Assembly (NCBI RefSeq): GCF_000423185.1 | Contig: NZ_AUHM01000031.1 | Coordinates: forward strand, 46,756-110,755 | DNA from: Inquilinus limosus DSM 16000 | GTDB lineage: Bacteria > Pseudomonadota > Alphaproteobacteria > DSM-16000 > Inquilinaceae | DNA: 64,000 nt | Direction: 5' to 3' | Shown here: piece by piece, positions 34,107-44,436 of the stretch | Layout: every line of letters starts with the position of its first letter | Numbering within the stretch: position 1 is the first letter of the stretch | Translations under genes and position numbers: made by a program | Notes under the pieces: model-generated | What the model saw: only the letters and a program-made list of their open reading frames with translations | The model's database searches: none | What the model was told of the DNA's origin: nothing

Positions 34107-34258
34107 CGTGACGGTTCCCTCGGTCCTGTCCCGCGGGCAGGATGGGGCGTGCGGGCGGCGGCCGTCCACCCGCCGTCGCATTGCCGCCATCGCCGACACG
34201 ATTTCACCACCTTTCATCGCTAGCCGTTGCCAGCCGATCTGCCGAAAGGACCGACCGC

Positions 34259-34942
34259 GTGACGACCCTTGCCGATCCCGACCACAGCCCGGCCCAGCCG
34301 ACCGATCCGGTTCCCGCCTCCGCCCGCGATGGAGAAGGGCCGCGAATCGGCGTCATCGCCTCGATCATCGTCGCCTTCATCGCCCTGGTCGCGGCGATCT
34401 ATCTCGGGGTCGAGAGCCGCAGCGCCGGACAGAGCCGCGACGGCCTGCAGGCACGGCTGGAGGCGGCGGAGCAGGAGCTGGCGGCGCTGAAGCAGGCCGG
34501 TGCCGACCGCGACGCGCTGAAGGCCGAATCGGAAAGGCTGCAGGCGCAGATCGATCAGGGCCGGTCCGCGCTGGACGAGACCGCGCAGCGCCGCGACCAG
34601 GCGGCTCGGGAGGCGGATGCGGCCGCGGCCCGGGTCCGGGCCGTGCGGGACCAGGTGACCGCCGCCGAGGCGCAGCTGGCGGCCAAGCAGGGGGAGATCG
34701 CCGCGCTCGACGGCCGGCTCGACCAGCTCCGCTCGCAGGAGGCGGCGCAGCGCGACAGCTACGGCCGGCTGAACGCCGACGCCGCGGCGGTGAACGGCCA
34801 GCTGGCGCAGGCGACCGAGCAGCTGGGCCGCACCCAGAGCGACCTCGCCGCCGCCCGGCAGCAGCTCGCCGACCTGCAGGCCCAGATCGCCCGCACGACC
34901 GAGGAGCTGAAGCGCCAGGCCGAGGCGGCGGCGAAGCAGTAG
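34259..34942 (+). CDS. Membrane-anchored coiled-coil protein of unknown function
   Basis: A 227-residue protein from a GTG with AAAGGA eight bases upstream. After a Pro-rich cytoplasmic lead, one membrane segment (about residues 31-51, IGVIASIIVAFIALVAAIYL) is followed by about 170 residues of heptad-rich, Ala/Glu/Gln/Arg coiled coil. The protein is therefore a single-span anchor with a long helical rod, most likely in the periplasm. No family was recognised. It is divergent from glgX and upstream of vapBC. Confidence 0.8.
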   Translation: MTTLADPDHSPAQPTDPVPASARDGEGPRIGVIASIIVAFIALVAAIYLGVESRSAGQSRDGLQARLEAAEQELAALKQAGADRDALKAESERLQAQIDQGRSALDETAQRRDQAAREADAAAARVRAVRDQVTAAEAQLAAKQGEIAALDGRLDQLRSQEAAQRDSYGRLNADAAAVNGQLAQATEQLGRTQSDLAAARQQLADLQAQIARTTEELKRQAEAAAKQ

Positions 34943-34986
34943 CAGCGGAGCACTTCGCGGCCGATCCCCTTGCCTAGCTGGCCAGC

Positions 34987-35010
34987 AGTATATACATTTG
35001 CGTATATACT
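34987..35010. promoter_or_regulatory. vapBC operator
   Basis: Perfect inverted repeat AGTATATAC-N6-GTATATACT, ending 12 bp before the vapB ATG and overlapping its AT-rich promoter. VapB-VapC complexes typically bind such palindromes for autorepression. Confidence 0.85.
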
Positions 35011-35022
35011 GAAAGGAGCTTC

Positions 35023-35247
35023 ATGCCTACCGCCCGCGTATTCCGGTCCGGCAACAGCCAAGCCGTCCGGCTGCCGAAGCAGTTTCGCTTCGAGGGCCAG
35101 GAGGTCGAGATCTTCCGTCGCGGCGACGAGGTCGTGCTGCGCGAGAAGCCGCGCGGCATGGCCCGCGCCTTCGAACTGCTGGCCAGTCTGCCGGACGACA
35201 CCGAGGGCCGAGACGACTTGCCGCCGCAAAGCCGCGATGAGCTGTGA
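35023..35247 (+). CDS. vapB: VapB-type antitoxin (AbrB fold)
   Basis: Antitoxin of 74 residues. The N-terminal swapped-hairpin DNA-binding domain reads MPTARVFRSGNSQAVRLPKQ, with the RSGNSQAVRLP signature. The C-terminal part (about 48-74) would wrap the toxin. GAAAGGAG is well placed before the ATG. The stop codon overlaps the vapC start (TGATG), assuring coupled synthesis. The strong palindrome upstream supports autoregulation. Confidence 0.93.
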   Translation: MPTARVFRSGNSQAVRLPKQFRFEGQEVEIFRRGDEVVLREKPRGMARAFELLASLPDDTEGRDDLPPQSRDEL

Positions 35248-35654
35248 TGGCGGCCCGCTACCTGCTCGACACCAACATCTGTATCTATATCCGCCGCCGC
35301 AGACCTCAGGAGGTGCTCACCCGGTTCGAGAAGCTGAAGCCCGGCGAGGCGACGCTGTCCGTCATCACTTATGGCGAGCTTCTCTATGGGGTGGAGAAAA
35401 GTCCATCACGGGCCAAGGCGATGCAAGTGCTGCGCGAACTGGTGGCCTATCTCCCAGTCCTGCCGCTGCCGGCGGACGTGGGCGAGGCTTATGGGGCGAT
35501 CCGGGCGGACCTGGAGGTGAGAGGCGAGGTCATCGGCAACAACGACCTCTGGATCGCCGCCCATGCAAAGGCGGCCAAGCTGACGCTGGTTACCAACAAC
35601 GAGCGGGAGTTCAGGCGGATCGGCGGGCTGAAGATCCAGAACTGGGTCGGCTGA
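35247..35654 (+). CDS. vapC: VapC-type PIN-domain toxin ribonuclease
   Basis: Mg-dependent endoribonuclease toxin of 135 residues, neutralised by VapB. PIN acidic residues are D8 (LLDTN), E44 (YGELLYGVE), D100 (GNNDLWIAAHA) and the acid after TNN near 119 (VTNNEREF). Length is normal and no frameshift is visible, so the toxin looks intact. VapC toxins usually cleave tRNA or the sarcin-ricin loop; the target here is unknown. It ends 10 bp before the convergent glgB stop. Confidence 0.94.
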   Translation: MAARYLLDTNICIYIRRRRPQEVLTRFEKLKPGEATLSVITYGELLYGVEKSPSRAKAMQVLRELVAYLPVLPLPADVGEAYGAIRADLEVRGEVIGNNDLWIAAHAKAAKLTLVTNNEREFRRIGGLKIQNWVG

Positions 35655-35664
35655 GCCCGCCGCC

Positions 35665-37914
35665 TCACCCCGCCCATTCGAACAGCACGGTCGCCAGCGG
35701 CGGCAGGGTCAGGCGCACCGAATGGGGCCGGCCGTGCCAGGGCGCGGCCTCGGCCTCGACGCTGCCGAGATTGCCCATGCCGGAGCCGCCGTAGACGGCG
35801 GCGTCGGTGTTCAGCCGTTCGAGCCAGCGGCCGCCGAAGGGCACGCCGATGCGGTAGTCCCGGCGCGGCACCGGGGTGAAGTTCGAGACCGCCAGGACCG
35901 GCCGGTCGCCGTCGCGGCCTCGGCGCAGCCAGACGAAGATCGAATCGGCGCTGTTGCTGGCGTCGACCCAGTCGAAGCCCTCCGGCTCGCAGTCATGGAC
36001 GTGCAGGGCGGGAAGCTCGCGGTACAGGCGGTTCAGGTCGCCGATCAGCCGCTGCACCCCGGCATGGCGCTCGGCGCCCAGCAGGTGCCAGTCCAGGCTG
36101 CGGTCGTGGCCCCATTCGTTGCGCTGGGCGAATTCGCCGCCCATGAACAGCAGCTTCTTGCCCGGATGGGCCCACATGAAGCCGAAATAGGCGCGCAGAT
36201 TGGCGAATTGCTGCCAGTCGTCGCCCGGCATCTTGCCCAGCAGCGAGCCCTTGCCGTGCACCACCTCGTCATGGCTCAGCGGCAGCACGAAGTTCTCGCT
36301 GAAGGCGTAGAGCAGGCCGAAGGTGAGGTCGGAATGGTGCCAGGTGCGGTGGACCGGATCCTTGCTCATGTAGCGCAAGGTGTCGTTCATCCAGCCCATG
36401 TTCCATTTGTAGCCGAAGCCGAGCCCCCCGAGATGGGCGGGGCGCGACACCGCCGGCCAGGCGGTCGATTCCTCGGCCAGCGTGGTCGCGCCGTCATGGC
36501 GGCCGAACACCTCGACATTGGTCTGGCGCAGGAAATCCACCGCCTCCAGATTCTCCCGGCCGCCGAACCGGTTCGGCACCCATTCGCCGGGCTTGCGGCT
36601 GTAGTCGAGATACAGCATCGAGGCCACGGCATCGACGCGCAGCCCGTCGACATGGAAGCGGTCGAGCCAGTAGAGGGCGTTGCCGAGCAGGAAGTTGCGC
36701 ACCTCGCTGCGGCCGTAATTGTAGATCAGCGTGCCCCAGTCCTGGTGCATGCCCTGGCGCGGATCGGCATGCTCGTAGAGCGCGGTGCCGTCGAACCGGG
36801 CCAGGCCGTGCTCGTCGGTCGGGAAATGCCCCGGCACCCAGTCCAGCAGCACGCCCAGGCCCGCGCGATGGCAGCGGTCGACGAAGCCGGCGAAATCCTC
36901 GGGCGGGCCGAGGCGGCTGGTCGGGGCGTAGAGGCCGATCGGCTGATAGCCCCAGGAGCCGTCGAAGGGATGCTCGCTGACCGGCAGCAGCTCGATATGG
37001 GTGAAGCCGAGCCCGGCGGCATAGGGGATCAACTGGTCGCCCAGCTCGCGCCAGGACAGCGGCCGGCCGCCTTCCTCCGGCACCCGGCGCCAGGAGCCGG
37101 GATGCACCTCGTAGATGCTGATCGGCGCGTCGCGCCGCTGCGCCGCCGCTCGCCCCGCCAGCCATTCGGCGTCGTCCCAGCCGTATTCGGGCACGCCGTG
37201 CACGATCGAGGCGGTCTTCGGCGGGTGCTCGGCCCGGAAGGCGAAGGGGTCGGTCTTCAGCGGCAGCAGGTCGCCGTTCGGGCCGCGGATCTCGAATTTG
37301 TACGCCGCGCCGGGCCCGACCGCGGGCAGGAAGATCTCCCACACGCCGATGCCGGGATGCAGGCGCATCGGGTGCAGCCGCCCGTCCCAGCTGTTGAAGT
37401 CGCCGACCACGGCGACGCGCCGGGCGTTGGGGGCCCAGACCGCGAAGACGGTGCCGTCCACACCCTCCAGCGTGCGCGGATGGGCGCCGAGCCGGCGGTA
37501 GAGCTCGAGATGCGTGCCCTCGCCGAGCAGATGGAGGTCGAGCTCGCCGAAGCTCGACGGGAAGCGGTAGGGATCCTCGATCTCCCACACCCCGCCGGCG
37601 AAGCCGTAATCGATGCGCAGGCGGTAGCGCAGCGGGTGGGGGCGCGCCACCCGGCCGTCGAACAGCCCGGCGGGATGGCACCGGTTCAGCCGGGCCAGAA
37701 CCTCGCCGTTGTCCGGGTCGACCGCCTCGACCGTCACGGCGTCCGGCCGGAAGCAGCGCACGATCGTGCCGTCCCCGTCCGGGTGGGGGCCGAGCACGCC
37801 GAACGGGTCGCGGTGGTCGGAGGCGACGAGCGCCGCGATGTCGGCGGACGAGGTCAGGCCATCCTGGGATCGGGCGTCCAGCTCCGCCGACGGGCGGGGA
37901 TCGGTTCGGGTCAT
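35665..37914 (-). CDS. glgB: 1,4-alpha-glucan branching enzyme
   Basis: GH13 enzyme that makes alpha-1,6 branches in glycogen, 749 residues. Order: an extra N-terminal beta module, a CBM48 domain with [20 protein letters not shown], and the barrel. The nucleophile Asp is in [14 protein letters not shown], the acid/base Glu in LAEESTAWP and the third acid in [12 protein letters not shown] 37914 has GGAGG five bases upstream. No glgC or glgA is adjacent, so the synthesis genes are scattered. Confidence 0.96.
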   Translation of the reverse strand: MTRTDPRPSAELDARSQDGLTSSADIAALVASDHRDPFGVLGPHPDGDGTIVRCFRPDAVTVEAVDPDNGEVLARLNRCHPAGLFDGRVARPHPLRYRLRIDYGFAGGVWEIEDPYRFPSSFGELDLHLLGEGTHLELYRRLGAHPRTLEGVDGTVFAVWAPNARRVAVVGDFNSWDGRLHPMRLHPGIGVWEIFLPAVGPGAAYKFEIRGPNGDLLPLKTDPFAFRAEHPPKTASIVHGVPEYGWDDAEWLAGRAAAQRRDAPISIYEVHPGSWRRVPEEGGRPLSWRELGDQLIPYAAGLGFTHIELLPVSEHPFDGSWGYQPIGLYAPTSRLGPPEDFAGFVDRCHRAGLGVLLDWVPGHFPTDEHGLARFDGTALYEHADPRQGMHQDWGTLIYNYGRSEVRNFLLGNALYWLDRFHVDGLRVDAVASMLYLDYSRKPGEWVPNRFGGRENLEAVDFLRQTNVEVFGRHDGATTLAEESTAWPAVSRPAHLGGLGFGYKWNMGWMNDTLRYMSKDPVHRTWHHSDLTFGLLYAFSENFVLPLSHDEVVHGKGSLLGKMPGDDWQQFANLRAYFGFMWAHPGKKLLFMGGEFAQRNEWGHDRSLDWHLLGAERHAGVQRLIGDLNRLYRELPALHVHDCEPEGFDWVDASNSADSIFVWLRRGRDGDRPVLAVSNFTPVPRRDYRIGVPFGGRWLERLNTDAAVYGGSGMGNLGSVEAEAAPWHGRPHSVRLTLPPLATVLFEWAG

Positions 37915-37963
37915 CGACACCTCCATCCTCCCGCGATCTTGACCGGTTCTCCGCAAACAACAA

Positions 37964-37988
37964 GGGCGGATCCGGGATGGATCCGCCC
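37964..37988 (-). terminator. Rho-independent terminator of the secreted-protein gene
   Basis: Ten-base-pair stem GGGCGGATCC / GGATCCGCCC with a five-base loop, followed on the minus strand by TTGTTGTTT. It lies just downstream of the stop at 38015 and upstream of the glgB start. Confidence 0.8.
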
Positions 37989-38014
37989 TCGCGTCGGGTA
38001 CCGTGCCGGGCCGA

Positions 38015-39310
38015 TCAGCCGCCGGAGCCGGGCGCGGCCGGGGCCGGCTGGCTGCCGCCCTCGGCCGGCGGGGTGGCCGGCGCCTCCGGCTGGCCGGTCT
38101 GGCCGGCTTCCGGGGTTGCGCCCTGGCCGTTCTGCTGCTTCTGCTTCTCCGCCTCGACCGCCGCCATCTGCTTCTGGATGAAGTCGGCCAGCTTGGCCGA
38201 GGCGTCTTCCGCCAGCGCCTTGTCGGTCTGCAGGGCCTGGTGGAAGAAGGCGCTGTAGTAGTTGTCGTCGAGCGTGAAGACCAGCGCGGCGGCGATCTTC
38301 TGCTGGTTCATCGTGCAGCTCAGATCGGCCCGCTTCATGGCGTAGGGGCCCATGATCACGGCCGGCTGGTCGCTGCTCTGCCAGTCGGTGTTGCAGACCG
38401 ACTTCATGATCTCGAGATAGCGCTTGGCGAACTGGTCGATCTCGACCGCGTCGCCGCGCGGCTCCTGGTGCAGGCCGCCGACGACCTTGCCGTCGGTGCC
38501 GACCTGCCAGGCCTGGTTGATCTGCAGCGGGTCGCGCGGCAGCTTGCGCGGATCGGCGATGCCGACATTCTGCAGCCCGGCGCCGTTCAGGATGTCCTGC
38601 AGCGCCCCGACCGGCATGCCGAAGCCCTGGGCGCCGATCAGCGTGCGCGGGTCGACCGGCGGGTTGTTGGCCTGGGACTGCGCGATCAGCTGGCGGGCGG
38701 CGTCGATGCAGCTCTTCAGCGCGGCGAGGCCCGCCCCGGTGCCGGTGAGCGGGAAGGTGTATTCACCCTTCGGGGTGGTCACGATGGCCTTGTTGCCCTT
38801 GGCGATCGCCTGGAACAGGTCGCCGTTCGGCCCGGTCGGGATGACATAGGCCTCGGGGTTGACCGGCAGGGCCTCGAAGCTCTTGTCGAAGCTCGCGTCG
38901 ACCCGGATGCGGCCCTGGCCCTTGTCGCCTTCCTTCAGCCCCCAGTCCTTCCGGATCAGGGCCACGTTGAAGGCATAGTCCGGCGCCATCTGGAAGCTCA
39001 GGGCGGAATTGCCGTCATAGGGCTTCTGGATGCCGCAATAGGCGAACTGGCCATTGCTCGGATTGGGGACGGCGCCGCCTCTCCAGCCGCCGGCGTCGAT
39101 CCTGAATTCCTTCGGCAGCGGCACCTGTCGGCCCTGCTGCGGTGCCCCCTGGGCCGGCGGGGTCTGCTGCTGCGGCTGGGCGGCCGGGGCCGCGGGCGCC
39201 TCCGCCGGCTTCGCGGGCTGTTCCGGTTGGGCGGCCTGCTGCGCGATCGCCGGGGCGGCGAACAGGAGCGGGAGCAGCGCCACGCCGGCGCGGAGGATCG
39301 AAAGCTTCAT
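38015..39310 (-). CDS. Secreted protein of unknown function with Gln/Pro/Ala-rich ends
   Basis: A 431-residue exported protein. A Sec signal peptide ([20 protein letters not shown], cut near IAQQ) is followed by a low-complexity Gln/Pro/Ala stretch (about 26-62), a globular core of about 310 residues with five Cys in the mature core, and another Pro/Ala/Gln-rich tail. The core includes [33 protein letters not shown] and [18 protein letters not shown]. No known domain was recognised. It stands alone with its own terminator and is probably periplasmic. Confidence 0.8.
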   Translation of the reverse strand: MKLSILRAGVALLPLLFAAPAIAQQAAQPEQPAKPAEAPAAPAAQPQQQTPPAQGAPQQGRQVPLPKEFRIDAGGWRGGAVPNPSNGQFAYCGIQKPYDGNSALSFQMAPDYAFNVALIRKDWGLKEGDKGQGRIRVDASFDKSFEALPVNPEAYVIPTGPNGDLFQAIAKGNKAIVTTPKGEYTFPLTGTGAGLAALKSCIDAARQLIAQSQANNPPVDPRTLIGAQGFGMPVGALQDILNGAGLQNVGIADPRKLPRDPLQINQAWQVGTDGKVVGGLHQEPRGDAVEIDQFAKRYLEIMKSVCNTDWQSSDQPAVIMGPYAMKRADLSCTMNQQKIAAALVFTLDDNYYSAFFHQALQTDKALAEDASAKLADFIQKQMAAVEAEKQKQQNGQGATPEAGQTGQPEAPATPPAEGGSQPAPAAPGSGG

Positions 39311-39424
39311 TCCAGGACGCGTCCGTTCAGTTCTCCAGGCGGGGAGTCTCGAGCCTCCCGGCAGGGCCGGCACACTCGGCCAGAGCGGCGCGGCTTGTCA
39401 ATCCGCGACGACGAAGCGAAGCGG

Positions 39425-40057
39425 CTACCACCGCAGATACAGCGCCAAAAACATATAGGCCGCGAACACCAGCAGCAGCAGGCCCGCGACGCGGTCGATC
39501 CACAGCAGCGTCCGCGGCGTCAGGCGGCCGCCGGTGGCGGAGACGACGAAGCTCAGCGTCGTGAACCAGGAGACGGAGCCGAGCAGCACGCCGGCGACCA
39601 GGATCAGGCCGGAGGCGAAGGACAGCGTCTCCGCCAGCCCGACCGCGGTGAAGGCGGTGGCGAAGGTCAGGATCGTCATCGGGTTGCTGAGGGTCAGCAG
39701 GAAGGCCGTCACGACCGCCGTGATCTCGCTGCCTTCCGTCCGCCCGGTCTCCGGGTCGCGCTCGATATGGCCGGCGTGCAGCAGGGTGCGGACGGCCAGC
39801 ACGAGCAGCACGGTGCCGCCGATCAGGTGCAGCGCGTCCTTCAGCGTGATCAACCAGGCGCTCAGCGCCACCATGCCGAAGGCGGCGATCAGGCCGAACA
39901 ACCCGTCCGCGAAGGCCGCGCCGACGCCGGTCAGGATGCCGAAGCGGGGGCCGTGGATCAGCGTCCGGCGGATGCACAGGACGCCGATGGGGCCGACCGG
40001 CGCGGCAATGGCGATACCGAGCGCGACGCCTTTGGCGAACAGGAAGGGATCAAGCAT
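39425..40057 (-). CDS. LysE/RhtB-family amino acid exporter
   Basis: Inner-membrane exporter of amino acids or derivatives, 210 residues with six predicted helices. The family signature AAPVGPIGVLCIRRTLIHG is near residue 15-33, and LTLSNPMTILTFATAF holds the second conserved Asn-Pro. ATG 40057 is preferred; the upstream extension is not conserved. It is divergent from an Lrp/AsnC regulator, a common pairing in which the regulator senses the exported amino acid. Confidence 0.92.
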   Translation of the reverse strand: MLDPFLFAKGVALGIAIAAPVGPIGVLCIRRTLIHGPRFGILTGVGAAFADGLFGLIAAFGMVALSAWLITLKDALHLIGGTVLLVLAVRTLLHAGHIERDPETGRTEGSEITAVVTAFLLTLSNPMTILTFATAFTAVGLAETLSFASGLILVAGVLLGSVSWFTTLSFVVSATGGRLTPRTLLWIDRVAGLLLLVFAAYMFLALYLRW

Positions 40058-40167
40058 CACGGATGGGGTGCCGCCGGCCTCGTGTGATAACAGAGCGATC
40101 GCGAATGGTGGTTCGCCGGCCCTTCGATTAAACCAATGCGACGTCGAAACCAACGGGGGCGATTCGG

Positions 40168-40626
40168 ATGGATGCGAAACACCGCCTCGATGCCATCGGT
40201 CGTACCCTCGTGCTGGCGCTGCAGGAGAACGCCCGGGCCAGCTATGCCGAGCTGGGCCGTCTGGTCGGCCTGTCGCCGCCGGCGGTGGCCGAGCGGGTGA
40301 AGCGGCTGGAGGATCAGGGTGTGATCAAGGGCTTCCGGGCCGAGATCGACCGCGCCCGCCTCGGCTACGGCCTCTCCGCCTTCGTCCGCCTGCGCTGCCG
40401 GGCGGAGACGTTCCCGGCGGTCGAGGATTTCGCCCGCACCGTGCCCGAGGTGGTGGAGTGTCACGAGGTCGCGGGCGAGGACGCCTATGTCTTCAAGGTG
40501 GTGGCCCGGTCGATCCAGCATCTCGACGAGATCCTGCTGCGCCTCGCCGCCTTCGGCGCCACCACCTCCTCGCTGATCCTGTCCTCCCCGGTCGCCAGCC
40601 GGGTGCTGCCGCCGGCGGGGGAGTAG
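40168..40626 (+). CDS. Lrp/AsnC-family transcriptional regulator
   Basis: Amino-acid-responsive regulator of 152 residues. The HTH occupies about 10-60 (ASYAELGRLVGLSPPAVAER, then VKRLEDQGVIKGF). The RAM ligand domain follows, with VVECHEVAGEDAYVFKV. It is divergent from the LysE-type exporter across 110 bp and probably controls it in response to an amino acid. The C-terminus is normal length. Confidence 0.93.
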   Translation: MDAKHRLDAIGRTLVLALQENARASYAELGRLVGLSPPAVAERVKRLEDQGVIKGFRAEIDRARLGYGLSAFVRLRCRAETFPAVEDFARTVPEVVECHEVAGEDAYVFKVVARSIQHLDEILLRLAAFGATTSSLILSSPVASRVLPPAGE

Positions 40627-40717
40627 GCGGAAGCAGTCCCCACCGCTTTCCTGTTGCGGCGCGGCACGGCTGGGACGCAATCTTGCGCCCATGGCCCGAC
40701 CGCCTCTCGAAGGGACG

Positions 40718-42679
<1,962 letters not shown>

Positions 42680-42694
42680 GGCCGGGAGAACGCG

Positions 42695-43000
42695 ATGCCG
42701 AACCTGATCCTCCGAATCACCCTGCCGGCGCTGCTGCTGGCCGGCTGCGGCGACGGCCTCATCCCGCCCGAGAATCCGGGGCCGCCGCCGCCGATCGCGC
42801 AGATGCGGGACGACGACCTGCACCCGCCGCCCGGCCCGACCGATCCTTTCATGATCCGGGTCGACGACCGGGCGCTGGGCGCCTGGGCCGACTACTGCAC
42901 CCGGATCAAGGACCTGGCCGGCCCGAACCGGCCGCCGAGCGCGGAAAAGACGCGGATCGAGGGCGATCTGCGGAAGTGCGAGGAGATCTTCGCCCAGTGA
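42695..43000 (+). CDS. Small lipoprotein of unknown function
   Basis: A 101-residue lipoprotein. The lipobox LLLAGC puts the lipidated Cys at about residue 18. The mature part is Pro-rich, then has two further Cys residues ([10 protein letters not shown] and LRKCEEIF) that could pair. It follows pccA by 15 bp and shares its stop with the GTG start of the next gene. Function unknown. Confidence 0.75.
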   Translation: MPNLILRITLPALLLAGCGDGLIPPENPGPPPPIAQMRDDDLHPPPGPTDPFMIRVDDRALGAWADYCTRIKDLAGPNRPPSAEKTRIEGDLRKCEEIFAQ

Positions 43001-43479
43001 CGGGTCGCGGCACCGGGGACGAGGCCGAAGCCCGCGCCCGCTGGTTCGCCGATGTCATGGCCGGCCGCGGGGTGGGCGGCCGCCCCGGCCCGGCGGTGTC
43101 GGTCGGCGACCACGCCCAGGCGCTGCTGGTCGAGCTCGAGACCGTGTTCGGCGCCGGCGCCTGGGTCGCGACCGTGATCCTCGCCGTCGCCGTGATCGAA
43201 GCGCATCTGCGCGAGCAGGCGATCGCTTCCGGTCGGGCGCACGACCCCTATCTCAATGCCGGAAGGCTGTTCGCCGAGGCCGGGCTGGACGAGCGCTTCG
43301 ACGTCCTGCGCCGGGCCCGCAACCGGGCGCTGCACGTCTCCGACCCGCCGACGCTGACGGTCGACATGCACTGGTTCGAGGCGGAGCGGCTGGAGGCCGA
43401 AGCGCGCTTCGCCGTCCGCCTGGTCGCCGCCGCGCTCTACGGCGGTGCGCTGCCGGAGGAACCGGAGGAGGAGGAATGA
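42997..43479 (+). CDS. Hypothetical protein in the pccA-acyP run
   Basis: A 160-residue protein from a GTG that overlaps the lipoprotein stop. It is mainly helical, with a nonpolar stretch [20 protein letters not shown] and the conserved-looking [20 protein letters not shown], a pattern reminiscent of HEPN/DUF4145-like helical proteins (R-x4-6-H) but not firm. The C-terminus is very acidic (PEEPEEEE). Its stop overlaps the acylphosphatase ATG. Function unknown. Confidence 0.72.
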   Translation: MTGRGTGDEAEARARWFADVMAGRGVGGRPGPAVSVGDHAQALLVELETVFGAGAWVATVILAVAVIEAHLREQAIASGRAHDPYLNAGRLFAEAGLDERFDVLRRARNRALHVSDPPTLTVDMHWFEAERLEAEARFAVRLVAAALYGGALPEEPEEEE

Positions 43480-43763
43480 GCGCGGATCGCAAGACGCTGT
43501 CGCTGCGCATCACCGGCCGGGTCCAGGGCGTCGGCTACCGCGCCTGGCTGGCCGGCCAGGCCACGGCGGCCGGGCTGGACGGCTGGGTGCGCAACCGCCG
43601 CGACGGCTCGGTCGAGGCGCTGTTGTCCGGCCGGTCCGACGCCGTCGACCAGGTGGCCGCGGCCTGCCGCCGCGGGCCGAGCGTCGCGCTGGTCGACCGG
43701 GTGCAGATGACGGAGGCGGAGCCGCCCGACCATCCCGGCTTCGCGCAATGGCCGACGCTGTAA
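43476..43763 (+). CDS. acyP: Acylphosphatase
   Basis: Small hydrolase of carboxyl-phosphate bonds, 95 residues. The catalytic R22 lies in [12 protein letters not shown] and N40 in [11 protein letters not shown]. It overlaps both neighbours (ATGA with the upstream gene, 16 bp with the Nudix gene). Its position after an acyl-CoA carboxylase subunit might link it to removal of acyl or carboxy phosphates, but this is inference. Confidence 0.95.
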   Translation: MSADRKTLSLRITGRVQGVGYRAWLAGQATAAGLDGWVRNRRDGSVEALLSGRSDAVDQVAAACRRGPSVALVDRVQMTEAEPPDHPGFAQWPTL

Positions 43764-44164
43764 CCGGCGCTCCTGCGCCGCGGCTCGGCGTCGGCGCCTT
43801 CATCTGCGACGCGTCGGGCCGGCTGCTGCTGGTGCAGCGGCGGCGGGAGCCGGAGGCCGGGCATTGGGGCCTGCCCGGCGGCAAGGTCGATTTCGGCGAG
43901 ACGGTCGAAGCGGCGGTGCTGCGCGAGATCGAGGAGGAGCTCGGCGTCGTGCTGCGGCTCGATGGGCTGCTCTGCCTGGTCGACCAGATCGACCAGGCCG
44001 CCGGCAGCCATTGGGTGGCGCCGGTGTACCGCGCCGCGATCGCCGTGGGCGAGCCGGCGAACCGCGAGCCGGCGGCGCTGGCCGCGATCGGCTGGTTCGC
44101 CCTCGACGCCTTGCCGCAGCCGCTGACCCTGGCCACCCGGGTGGCGCTGGAGGCGGCGGCTTAG
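43748..44164 (+). CDS. Nudix hydrolase
   Basis: Nucleoside-diphosphate-linked pyrophosphatase of 138 residues. The Nudix box is complete at 45-66 (G45, E51, R59-E60, E63-E64, G66). The start ATG lies inside the acyP gene, and no shorter start retains the first strand. The N-terminal [20 protein letters not shown] and WGLPGGK are typical of ADP-sugar or dNTP clean-up enzymes. The substrate is unknown. It is the last gene of the pccA run. Confidence 0.92.
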   Translation: MADAVTGAPAPRLGVGAFICDASGRLLLVQRRREPEAGHWGLPGGKVDFGETVEAAVLREIEEELGVVLRLDGLLCLVDQIDQAAGSHWVAPVYRAAIAVGEPANREPAALAAIGWFALDALPQPLTLATRVALEAAA

Positions 44165-44420
44165 AGCGGGATGGGTTTAGATGGGTCATCCCGATTGAAG
44201 GCAGTGAGGCGTTGCCTCTCCCGCTTGCGGGAGAGGTCGGAGACGCGAAGCGGCTCCGGGTGAGGGGAATTTGTCGAGGCCCGGGCCAGCCCTCACCCGG
44301 TCTCGCTGCGCGAGCCCGACCTCTCCCGCGTCCGGCGGGAGAGGCAACGCGAAGACGCCCGACATCCCGTCAGCCCTGCCAGATGCGGTGACGTGACCCG
44401 ACCTCAATTCATCCCGCTCT
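44163..44420. repeat. Nested palindromic repeat, CTCTCCCGC family
   Basis: The core (44210-44351) pairs CGTTGCCTCTCCCGC with GCGGGAGAGGCAACG, plus inner arms GAGGTCGG / CCGACCTC and CCGGGTGAGG / CCTCACCCGG. Outside it, perfect 11-base arms AGAGCGGGATG (44163-44173) and CATCCCGCTCT (44410-44420) enclose the whole. It lies between the convergent Nudix and methyltransferase genes. A second core copy is at 53541-53672 without the outer arms. Confidence 0.85.
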
Positions 44421-44436
44421 GGACCTCGCCGATACG

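Noticed and set aside
31998..34223. A 741-codon plus-strand open frame opposite glgX
   Set aside because: glgX is fully supported by catalytic motifs; the opposite frame has no recognisable domain.
35722..38181. An 819-codon plus-strand open frame opposite glgB
   Set aside because: Shadow of glgB, whose three catalytic acids are visible; the opposite product has no family features.
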